Shown here in pieces: positions 1 through 5,387 of a stretch of DNA of 6,586 bases. The notes under the pieces were generated by a model. That model saw only the letters and a program-made list of their open reading frames with translations, was not told the DNA's origin and did not search any database. The translations under genes were made by a program, and so were the position numbers. Position 1 is the stretch's first letter. Every line of letters begins with the position of its first letter. This DNA comes from Thermodesulfobacteriaceae bacterium (GTDB taxonomy: Bacteria; Desulfobacterota; Thermodesulfobacteria; Thermodesulfobacteriales; Thermodesulfobacteriaceae), in NCBI GenBank assembly GCA_015494725.1, contig WGAR01000015.1, positions 1 to 6,586 of the forward strand. Direction: 5' to 3'.

Positions 1-455
1 GAAAGATACTTTCCGGTTCCGATGCCGGCCACCACCCGGGAATCCGCAGCCAGATGCCTTAAGGCCGAACGATCCAGGTGATCCAGATGGGCATGGGAGA
101 TGAGAATCAGATCCGGGCGCGGAACCTTAGCCGGAGGAAGGGGGACCGGAGTCTTGCGACGCACCACCCCACCGATGGGCCCGAAGATGGGATCAAAAAG
201 GAGACTCCTTCCGGAAAGGTGCACCCAGACCGTATTGTGCCCCAGAAAGAAAACCCGGTCTCCATCCAGAAGCCTCTCCGGTTCCGGATTCTTTACCGGA
301 ACGGAAAAGGAATCCGGCACCCGATTTTCCAGAAAACGCGAGACCTTCCAGCGCAACAGGCGAAGCAGAGCCGGCCGTTCCTCCCGGAGCCAGGGATTGG
401 TAAAGCGCCCCTCCGGAAGCCGGTGCCGGCCCTGGAGGACCAGATCAAGAACCAT
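1..455 (-). CDS. MBL-fold metal-dependent hydrolase, N-terminal part (runs off window)
   Basis: My own translation from ATG at 455 is open for 151 codons to the window edge, so the C-terminal half is not visible. The visible part has the layout of the NAPE-PLD/UlaG-like metallo-beta-lactamase group. A leader of about 65 residues is followed by a strand with LGHNTVWVHL (71-80), then LLFDPIFGP (85-93), an R-R pair near 99-100, and the metal motif SHAHLDH, with H121, H123, D125 and H126 as expected zinc/iron ligands. Members hydrolyse phosphodiester, lactone or related bonds; the substrate cannot be told here. There is no signal peptide, so it is probably cytoplasmic. The start is supported by AGGAGG at 464-459 just upstream. 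It overlaps the end of the condensing-enzyme gene by 11 nt, which implies co-transcription and possibly translational coupling. The family call is firm; the role is unknown. Confidence 0.85.
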   Translation of the reverse strand, partial: MVLDLVLQGRHRLPEGRFTNPWLREERPALLRLLRWKVSRFLENRVPDSFSVPVKNPEPERLLDGDRVFFLGHNTVWVHLSGRSLLFDPIFGPIGGVVRRKTPVPLPPAKVPRPDLILISHAHLDHLDRSALRHLAADSRVVAGIGTGKYL

Positions 456-2283
456 TTCCCTCCTGTTCGTCCTCCATCTTGAGCAATTCCTTGAAGCGGA
501 TATCCATCCCCAGGATGCCCACGATCTCTTCGTACTTGTTCCGGATGGGCGCGGACACAGTCAGACAGAGGGCCCCGGTAACCTTGGAGGTGTAAAAATC
601 GGACACATATACCCGGCCGGTCTTAAAGGGTTCCACAAACCAGGGACGATCGGAGTAGTCTTCATCCCGAAGCAGGTGTTCGTAACGTCCCCGATCCTCC
701 ACATGCGTAATGAGGGGGGTGATCCGACGTCCCTCGCTGTTGACCACGTAAATAAACTGAATGTAGGGATGATCCTCCAGGAAATTGCGCAACACCGGAA
801 CAATGCGCTCGGAGTCCATGGAACGGATTTCGGGATGTTCGGCCAGCTCCTCCGCCAGACGGGTAAGGAGCTTTTCCGCCCGGGCCTTCATGCGATCGAG
901 GTCGGAAACGAAGAGCTCCGGAATGTACTTGCGCACCAGCTGCATCATCTCTTCGTTGGAGATGGAGGTTATCCGTCCGGCCTCGTACTGTTTGATAATG
1001 TATTTGTAAATCTTGGCCACACCGGGGTGGCGTTTGTCGATGCGTCGGTCGCCTTTAAGGTGAAAGTGGGTATTGATCCAGTAGGCGATTCCGGCGGTGC
1101 CGCTCTTGTCGGTAATGATAATACCGATGGGCCGTTTGAGAAGTTTCTTGGTATCGAAGGGGTTGTAGATCTCCTCGTTCTTGAGCAACCCGTCGATATG
1201 GATACCGGCCCGGGTGGCGTTGAACTCGGAGCCCACGAAGGGCTGGCTCGGAGGGATCTTCTCCCCCAGAACCTCCCGGTAGTAATCGGCGATATCGGTG
1301 ATCACCGTGGTATCCACTCCGTTGTGGGTCCCGCGCAGGGAAATGTATTCAAAGATCATGGCCTCAAGCGGGGTATTCCCGGTACGTTCTCCGAAACCGA
1401 GCAGGGCGCAGTTGACCGCCGCACAACCGTAGAGCCAAGCGGTGGTGGCATTGATGACCACCTTATAGAAATCGTTGTGTCCGTGCCACTCCAGAAGTTC
1501 CCCCGGGACCCCGGCTTCCTCGATCAGGACCCGCACCAGCTTGGGCACACTCCGGGGCAGGGCCGCCTCCGGAAAGGGCACCCCCAGCCCCAGCGTATCG
1601 CAAAGGCGGATCTTCACGTCGATCCCCGACTCCTCCCGCAGTTTCATCAGCTCGATGGCAAAGGGCACCACAAAACCGAAGATGTCCGCCCGGGTGATAT
1701 CCTCGAAATGGCAGCGGGGCACAATGCCCAGGGAAAGGGCTTCCTTCACAATCCTGAGATAATCCTCCAGGGCCTCGCGCCGGGTCTTTTTGAGTTTGAG
1801 GAAGATATGATAATCGGAACAGGAGGTAAGAATGCCGGTTTCCTTAAGGCCCATTTCCTTTACCAGTTGGAGATCCTCCACCCGGGCCCGGATCCAGCCG
1901 GTCACCTCCGGATAGCGGTATCCCAGGGCCAGACACTTTTCCACCGCCTCCCGGTCCTTCTGGGTATAGAGGAAGAACTCGCTCTGCCGGATAACCCCGT
2001 TGGGTCCTCCCAGCCGATGCATAAGCTTGTAGAGATCCACGATCTGTTCCACGGTATAGGGGGGGCGGGCCTGCTGACCGTCCCGAAAGGTGGTGTCGGT
2101 GATCCAGATCTCCCGGGCCGGACTGGGAGGGATATACTTGTGATCAAACTCCACGTAGGGCACATCGGTGTAAGGAAAGATCTCTTTCATGAGGTTGGGC
2201 TCGGGAACGTCCTTCAGTTCCGGCTGCCAGAACCGGGTATGTACATGCTCCAGGAGCTTTTTGTCCGGATTCCACCTGGGCAT
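445..2283 (-). CDS. Re-citrate synthase / 2-isopropylmalate synthase-like enzyme with C-terminal Cache (PDC) sensor domain
   Basis: This is a 612-residue cytosolic protein. Residues ~58-400 form an HMGL-like TIM barrel that condenses acetyl-CoA with a 2-oxo acid. Visible family signatures are ITDTTFRDGQQ (61-71, metal ligand D68), HGHND (267-271, ligands H267 and H269) and GFGERTGN (296-303, N303). The block GSEFNATRAGIHIDG (351-365) is also conserved. The sequence resembles the anaerobe group that includes the (R)-citrate synthases of Clostridium kluyveri and Syntrophus, which make citrate from oxaloacetate for glutamate synthesis; this specificity is inferred from memory. Isopropylmalate, homocitrate or citramalate synthase remain possible. 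The usual LeuA allosteric domain is absent. Instead residues ~460-603 look like a Cache/PDC ligand-binding fold (FIYVVNSEG, YSDRPWF, GRVYVSDFYTSKVTG, GILGMDI) with no membrane segment. A perfect AAGGAGGT lies 5 nt before the ATG. Confidence 0.85.
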   Translation of the reverse strand: MPRWNPDKKLLEHVHTRFWQPELKDVPEPNLMKEIFPYTDVPYVEFDHKYIPPSPAREIWITDTTFRDGQQARPPYTVEQIVDLYKLMHRLGGPNGVIRQSEFFLYTQKDREAVEKCLALGYRYPEVTGWIRARVEDLQLVKEMGLKETGILTSCSDYHIFLKLKKTRREALEDYLRIVKEALSLGIVPRCHFEDITRADIFGFVVPFAIELMKLREESGIDVKIRLCDTLGLGVPFPEAALPRSVPKLVRVLIEEAGVPGELLEWHGHNDFYKVVINATTAWLYGCAAVNCALLGFGERTGNTPLEAMIFEYISLRGTHNGVDTTVITDIADYYREVLGEKIPPSQPFVGSEFNATRAGIHIDGLLKNEEIYNPFDTKKLLKRPIGIIITDKSGTAGIAYWINTHFHLKGDRRIDKRHPGVAKIYKYIIKQYEAGRITSISNEEMMQLVRKYIPELFVSDLDRMKARAEKLLTRLAEELAEHPEIRSMDSERIVPVLRNFLEDHPYIQFIYVVNSEGRRITPLITHVEDRGRYEHLLRDEDYSDRPWFVEPFKTGRVYVSDFYTSKVTGALCLTVSAPIRNKYEEIVGILGMDIRFKELLKMEDEQEGNGS

Positions 2284-2288
2284 GGGAA

Positions 2289-2296
2289 ACCTCCTT
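2289..2296 (-). promoter_or_regulatory. Consensus ribosome binding site of the Cache-fused condensing enzyme
   Basis: On the minus strand this reads AAGGAGGT, a full match to the anti-Shine-Dalgarno core, 5 nt before the ATG at 2283. It fixes the start of the 612-residue gene and predicts strong initiation. Confidence 0.85.
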
Positions 2297-2301
2297 CCCG
2301 T

Positions 2302-2316
2302 CTGGAATAGTTCCAG
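2302..2316. promoter_or_regulatory. 15-bp inverted repeat in the 74-nt gap upstream of the condensing-enzyme gene
   Basis: The sequence CTGGAA-tag-TTCCAG is a perfect 6-bp dyad with a 3-nt centre. It lies 5 nt upstream of the Shine-Dalgarno sequence, in the only long gap inside the gene run. It could be an operator or a small mRNA hairpin near the RBS. It lacks a following T-run on either strand, so it does not look like an intrinsic terminator. An AT-rich stretch with a TATGTT box lies just upstream (around 2322-2331), but no convincing -35 box is seen. The function is inferred, and a chance palindrome is possible. Confidence 0.35.
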
Positions 2317-2357
2317 CCTAACATAACATAGAAGATCCGGCCCGGCGACACCGAGGG

Positions 2358-2918
2358 TCAGGGACGGAGATTAAGGCGGTAATATCGGTAGTAACGAAGC
2401 ACCATCCGAATATAGCGTCGGGTTTCGGGAAAGGGCGGGATACCGTGGTAGCGTTCCACCCTTTCGGGGCCGGCGTGATAGGCGGCCAGGGCCAGGCGCA
2501 GATCTCCGAACCGGTCCAGGAGCTGTTTCAGGAACCGGGCCGCCCCGAAGATGTTCTGCCGGGGATTAAAGGGATCCCGCACCCCGGTCAGGCGGGCGGT
2601 CTCGGGAAGAAGCTGCATGATCCCCAGCGCTCCCCGAAAGGATACGGCCCGGGGATTGAACCCGGACTCCACCCGGGCCACGGCCTTAAGAAGGGCGGGA
2701 TCCAGCCCCACCTCCCGGGCCGCCTCCTCAAAAAGATAATCCAGGTCCACCGCGGTCCTTTTCCTGGGAGTGCGCAGGTAGAGCTTCCACCCCGGACCCA
2801 TGGGAACATTGGTAAAATAGATCCGGCCGTCCGGGGCCACGTACCGATAAATATCGGCCCGCAGGCCCGGGACCCAGAACAGAAATCCTAGGAGGAACGC
2901 AAAAAGGCCTCGCGGCAT
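2358..2918 (-). CDS. Periplasmic lytic transglycosylase (DUF4124 + SLT domain)
   Basis: This 186-residue exported murein-cleaving enzyme would cut the MurNAc-GlcNAc bond non-hydrolytically. Residues 1-21 form a signal peptide (positive MPR, hydrophobic core, likely cleavage after LRA). A short DUF4124-like segment follows (DIYRYVAPDGRIYFTNVP, 22-39), a common N-terminal partner of SLT domains. The SLT domain covers ~57-175. It contains catalytic Glu84 in ARVESGFNPRAVS, then GALGIMQLLPETA (96-108), NIFGAARFL (122-130) and AAYHAGP (145-151, the usual AYNAG motif with His for Asn). The C-terminal tail is rich in Arg and Tyr. The start overlaps the preceding zinc-finger gene by 31 nt, has only a weak purine stretch as RBS, and may be translationally coupled. 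The family call is firm; the precise wall-remodelling role is unknown. Confidence 0.93.
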   Translation of the reverse strand: MPRGLFAFLLGFLFWVPGLRADIYRYVAPDGRIYFTNVPMGPGWKLYLRTPRKRTAVDLDYLFEEAAREVGLDPALLKAVARVESGFNPRAVSFRGALGIMQLLPETARLTGVRDPFNPRQNIFGAARFLKQLLDRFGDLRLALAAYHAGPERVERYHGIPPFPETRRYIRMVLRYYRYYRLNLRP

Positions 2919-3145
2919 TTCTCGCTACAAAAATAGTGGGTCTCCCCGTCGCGGGTGACCCGATAGGCCGTGCTCTTGGGACAATAGACCCCGCATACCG
3001 GATCCCGCACCAGTTCGTCGGAAAGAGGAGTGGGCCTCTTCTTTTCGGGATTTTCCCGCACCAGGCCCTTGAGATCGCGCACCAAGCCCTTAGCCGCCCA
3101 GAGCACCAGAAAGACCAGAAAAAGAAGGAAAAGCAGACGCATCAT
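2888..3145 (-). CDS. Small membrane-anchored YHS-like zinc-finger protein
   Basis: This is an 85-residue protein. Residues 4-18 are a single strongly hydrophobic helix, followed by a Lys/Arg-rich linker (19-37). The charge distribution suggests that the C-terminus stays in the cytoplasm. The C-terminal module starts DPVCGVYC (48-55) and ends YFCSEKCREAF (71-81), giving four cysteines (C51, C55, C73, C77) in a CX3C-X17-CX3C arrangement. This matches short YHS/TRASH-type metal-binding proteins often annotated as PP0621-like; a zinc site is inferred. The start has a GAGGGGA element about 6 nt upstream and an adjacent in-frame ATG-ATG pair. It sits 18 nt after folK and overlaps the lytic transglycosylase by 31 nt. 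The function is unknown. Confidence 0.82.
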   Translation of the reverse strand: MMRLLFLLFLVFLVLWAAKGLVRDLKGLVRENPEKKRPTPLSDELVRDPVCGVYCPKSTAYRVTRDGETHYFCSEKCREAFLRSS

Positions 3146-3163
3146 CCGGCTCCCCTCTGCATT

Positions 3164-3676
3164 CTACCTCCCCGGAACTTCGGCGACAAGCGGCCCCAGC
3201 CGATAAACCCGGGAACCCTCCGGCAGCCCCTCCAGCAGCTCCTGCACCGTATGTCCCAGCAGCGGATGCCTCCATTCCGGGACCAGTTCACAGAGGGGGA
3301 CCAGGACAAAGGCCCGCTGGTGCAAACGGGGATGGGGGACCTCAAGCCAGGAGCCCCGGATGACCTCTTCCCCGTAAAAGAGGATATCTATATCCACCAC
3401 CCGATCCTTAAGACCGTCTTTTCTCACCCGGCCCAGCTGCCTTTCGATCTCCAGGGTCCGGAGGACCAGTTCCCAGGGCGAAAGGGAGGTTCTCACTATG
3501 GCCACCAGATTATAAAACCAGTGGGGGGAGGAAAATCCCACCGGCTCGGTGAGATAGACCGAGGAGACCGGTCCGGGGAAGATGCCCGGAGTGGCCCACA
3601 GGGCCCTGAGGGCCTGACCTAGATTCGCGGCCCGGTCTCCCAGGTTGGACCCGAGCCCCAGACCGACACTGATCAG
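3164..3676 (-). CDS. folK: 2-amino-4-hydroxy-6-hydroxymethyldihydropteridine pyrophosphokinase (HPPK)
   Basis: HPPK transfers pyrophosphate from ATP to 6-hydroxymethyl-7,8-dihydropterin in folate synthesis. The family N-terminus (GLGSNLGDR, residues 5-13) lies upstream of the first in-frame GTG at 3541. The coding region must therefore begin near 3676, where CTG-ATC-AGT-GTC would give M-I-S-V before the motif. No ATG, GTG or TTG precedes it in frame nearby. The resulting 168 residues fit the usual length. Other marks are the TEPVGF...WFYN segment (41-54), Mg-binding Asp93 and Asp95 in DIDILFYG, Arg90 three residues earlier, and PHPRLHQRAFVLVPL (112-126). The Trp loop found in E. coli HPPK (RWGPR) is replaced by a shorter KDGLKDR. 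The CTG overlaps the dapL stop (CTGA), implying coupled translation. The gene call is firm; the exact start is tentative. Confidence 0.9.
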   Translation of the reverse strand: MISVGLGLGSNLGDRAANLGQALRALWATPGIFPGPVSSVYLTEPVGFSSPHWFYNLVAIVRTSLSPWELVLRTLEIERQLGRVRKDGLKDRVVDIDILFYGEEVIRGSWLEVPHPRLHQRAFVLVPLCELVPEWRHPLLGHTVQELLEGLPEGSRVYRLGPLVAEVPGR

Positions 3677-4836
3677 AGATTTAGGGAGGCCAGACGTGAG
3701 AGGGCCTCCTCCAGACGTTCTTTTCCTACGGTGAGGGCGATGCGAAAATACCCCTCCCCCGGGTCCCCGAAGCCGTTACCGGGAGTGACCACGATTCCGG
3801 CCTCCCGGATAAGCCGAGCACAGAAATCCGCGGAAGTGTAACCCGGCGGCACCTTTACCCAGAGATAGAAGGTGGCCCGAGGGGGATAGACCTCAAAGCC
3901 CAGTTTTTGTAAACCCTCCAGCATAGTCCGCCGGCGCTCATCAAAGATGCGCCGATGTTCCTCCACACAATCCTGCGGCCCGGTAAGGGCCGCAATCCCG
4001 GCCTCCTGCACGGCCTGAAAACAACCCGAATCCACGTTGTTCTTGACCGTGGTAAGCCCCTTCACCAGTTCGGCGCATCCCACGGCAAAACCTATCCTCC
4101 AGCCGGTCATACAGTAAGTCTTGGAGAGACTGTGGAATTCTATGGCCACCTCCCGGGCCTCGGGGACCTCAAGGATACTGGGAGGACGATACCCCTCGAA
4201 GTAAAGCTCGGTATAAGCGGCGTCATGAGCCACAATAAGACCGTGTTCCCGGGCAAAGGCCACCACCTGGGAAAACCACTCCCGGGTCACCACCGCGGTG
4301 GTGGGATTGTTGGGATAATTGATCCAGAGGATCCGGGCCCGGGAAAGGACCTCCTCCGGAATGGCCGCCAGATCCGGACGGAAATCGTTTTCCGGCCTAA
4401 GCAGAAGATAATAGGTCTCCCCTCCGGCAAAGAGGGTGCCTATATGGTAAACCGGATAGGCCGGGGTGGGCACCAGCACCACCTCTCCGGGATTGACGAA
4501 GGCCAGAGGGAAATGGGCAATCCCCTCCTTGGAACCGATAAGGGTCACCACCTCCGAGGCCGGATCCACCTTCACCCCGAATCGTTTCTCGAACCATTCC
4601 GCCGCCGCCTCCCGGAAGGCCGGCATCCCCACACTGGAAGGGTAATGGTGGTTTTCCGGCCGCTCCAGGGCCTTCTGACCGGCCTCTACGATATGCGGTG
4701 GGGTGGGAAGATCCGGGTCTCCCACCCCGAGATCGATCACATCCATGCCCCGATCGAGGGCCTCGGCCTTAAGACGATCCAGCTCCACGAAAAGGTAGGG
4801 CGGAAGCCTGCGCAACCGCTCGGAAAACGAAAACAT
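3673..4836 (-). CDS. dapL: LL-diaminopimelate aminotransferase
   Basis: This is a 387-residue PLP-dependent class I/II aminotransferase. In the DapL shortcut of lysine synthesis it converts tetrahydrodipicolinate and glutamate to LL-diaminopimelate, which also feeds peptidoglycan. Key sites are DLGVGDPDLPTP (35-46), NYPNNPT (173-179), Asp205 in AHDAAY, the Schiff-base Lys239 in SLSKTYCMTGWRIGF, Arg247, and the carboxylate-binding Arg365 in YFRIAL. Cys242 stands where related enzymes often have Asn. ATG at 4836 is preferred over the in-frame start 33 nt upstream, because AAGGAGG (4848-4842) lies 5 nt before it and MFSFSERLRRLPPY is the typical N-terminus. It begins 22 nt after the nuclease-like fragment and overlaps folK. 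A related aminotransferase specificity (alanine/aspartate-type) cannot be excluded from sequence alone, but DapL is the best fit. Confidence 0.9.
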   Translation of the reverse strand: MFSFSERLRRLPPYLFVELDRLKAEALDRGMDVIDLGVGDPDLPTPPHIVEAGQKALERPENHHYPSSVGMPAFREAAAEWFEKRFGVKVDPASEVVTLIGSKEGIAHFPLAFVNPGEVVLVPTPAYPVYHIGTLFAGGETYYLLLRPENDFRPDLAAIPEEVLSRARILWINYPNNPTTAVVTREWFSQVVAFAREHGLIVAHDAAYTELYFEGYRPPSILEVPEAREVAIEFHSLSKTYCMTGWRIGFAVGCAELVKGLTTVKNNVDSGCFQAVQEAGIAALTGPQDCVEEHRRIFDERRRTMLEGLQKLGFEVYPPRATFYLWVKVPPGYTSADFCARLIREAGIVVTPGNGFGDPGEGYFRIALTVGKERLEEALSRLASLNL

Positions 4837-4841
4837 CACTC

Positions 4842-4848
4842 CCTCCTT
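4842..4848 (-). promoter_or_regulatory. Ribosome binding site that decides the dapL start
   Basis: The minus strand reads AAGGAGG, 5 nt before the ATG at 4836. It supports this internal ATG over the longer reading that would start inside the upstream gene's end at 4869. Confidence 0.8.
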
Positions 4849-4858
4849 CCCTGATCTC

Positions 4859-5173
4859 TCAGGCCACAATCACCCCTAATTCCTCGGCCTTCCTCCGGGC
4901 CCTTTCGGTAACCATCTCCCCGATCACCACCGGAAGGACCCGGCCATCCATCAGGCGCTGAAGGATCCCTGCCCTTCTTTGAGCCCGCTCCACATCTTCT
5001 ATATCCACCGTGAGCGAAACCTCCGCGGCCAGAAAAACCTCCTCCCTCGACTCCTTGAGTTTTCCCCTAACAAGCCCATCAAGCCTTAAGGCCTCCAAAC
5101 GCTCCTCTTCCGTGAAACACCCTTTCTCAAAGGCTTGATCCGCAAGATCCGCAAGATCCTCCATGGAAATCAC
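4859..5173 (-). CDS. C-terminal fragment of a PD-(D/E)XK nuclease-like (DUF3782-type) protein
   Basis: This ORF has 104 codons from GTG 5173, or 101 from ATG 5164. It matches the C-terminal part of a widespread coiled-coil plus PD-(D/E)XK-like family found in thermophiles and cyanobacteria. A helix (MEDLADLADQAFEKG) is followed by LDGLVRGK, which carries the putative acidic metal ligand. Next comes EEVFLAAEVSLTVDIEDVERA, where EVS stands at the second catalytic strand, and the end is VLPVVIGEMVTERARRKAEELGVIV. Full-length members have an N-terminal helix, a long heptad-like coiled coil and the rest of the nuclease fold before this point, none of which is present here. A TAG lies four codons upstream of the GTG, so the frame cannot extend. 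It overlaps the preceding fragment by 47 nt in another frame. It is probably a remnant or a split gene; the family assignment is from memory. Confidence 0.6.
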   Translation of the reverse strand: MISMEDLADLADQAFEKGCFTEEERLEALRLDGLVRGKLKESREEVFLAAEVSLTVDIEDVERAQRRAGILQRLMDGRVLPVVIGEMVTERARRKAEELGVIVA

Positions 5174-5387
5174 ACTCTTTTTCTATGCGGGAAAGTCGGA
5201 CCTCCTGGGCTCCTGCCCTCCTTTCGAATTCGGGGTAACGATACCTTATAAATTCCTCGAATTTCCTGGGAAGCTCCAGGAGGTCCGCACTAAGCACCAC
5301 GGCCCGCAATTCCTCTAACCACTCCGGATGACTCCGGAGCACCCGTAAAAGATCGCTGAAGCTGCGTATCTCTGCCCTACCGTTCAC
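5127..5387 (-). CDS. N-terminal fragment of the same nuclease-like family; possible decayed gene
   Basis: This ORF has 86 codons from GTG 5387, overlapping the inositol-phosphate synthase stop by 11 nt. Residues 8-44 (SFSDLLRVLRSHPEWLEELR, then VVLSADLLELPRKFEEFI) match the conserved N-terminal helix pair seen before the coiled coil in the family of the downstream ORF. After about residue 65 the reading turns unlike a protein core and ends in a Gly/Ser/Cys-rich tail (GGSCGSCGSSL). That tail is the out-of-frame reading of the downstream ORF's start. The simplest view is one ancestral gene that lost its middle and changed frame. Two coupled small genes are the alternative. The RBS is weak (GAAGG). 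The function, if any, is unknown. Confidence 0.5.
   Translation of the reverse strand: MNGRAEIRSFSDLLRVLRSHPEWLEELRAVVLSADLLELPRKFEEFIRYRYPEFERRAGAQEVRLSRIEKECDFHGGSCGSCGSSL
5137..5159. repeat. 9-bp direct tandem repeat at the junction of the two nuclease-like fragments
   Basis: The unit GATCCGCAA occurs twice, followed by a partial GATCC. It lies inside the 47-nt overlap of the two ORFs. It encodes Asp-Leu-Ala twice in the downstream frame and Gly-Ser-Cys twice in the upstream frame. The unit length is a multiple of three, so copy-number change would not shift the frame. It may mark a past slippage or deletion junction. Confidence 0.7.

Noticed and set aside
100..2310. 736-codon plus-strand ORF
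   Set aside because: It lies antisense to the condensing-enzyme and MBL genes, whose conserved motifs are clear. Its own translation shows no recognisable domain, and it is open because of the strong third-position GC bias.
2302..2316. Intrinsic terminator after the lytic transglycosylase
   Set aside because: The 6-bp stem has no T-run on the 3' side, and the stem is followed by the RBS of the next gene.
3955..4854. 299-codon plus-strand ORF
   Set aside because: It is antisense to dapL, His/Gly/Pro-rich and low in plausible protein character; it is a shadow ORF.
4837..4869. Longer dapL start at 4869
   Set aside because: It would overlap the preceding ORF and add a non-conserved 11-residue tail. 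The ATG at 4836 has a strong RBS and the typical family N-terminus.
5137..5159. CRISPR-like or regulatory repeat array
   Set aside because: There are only two full 9-bp units, without spacers, inside coding sequence.
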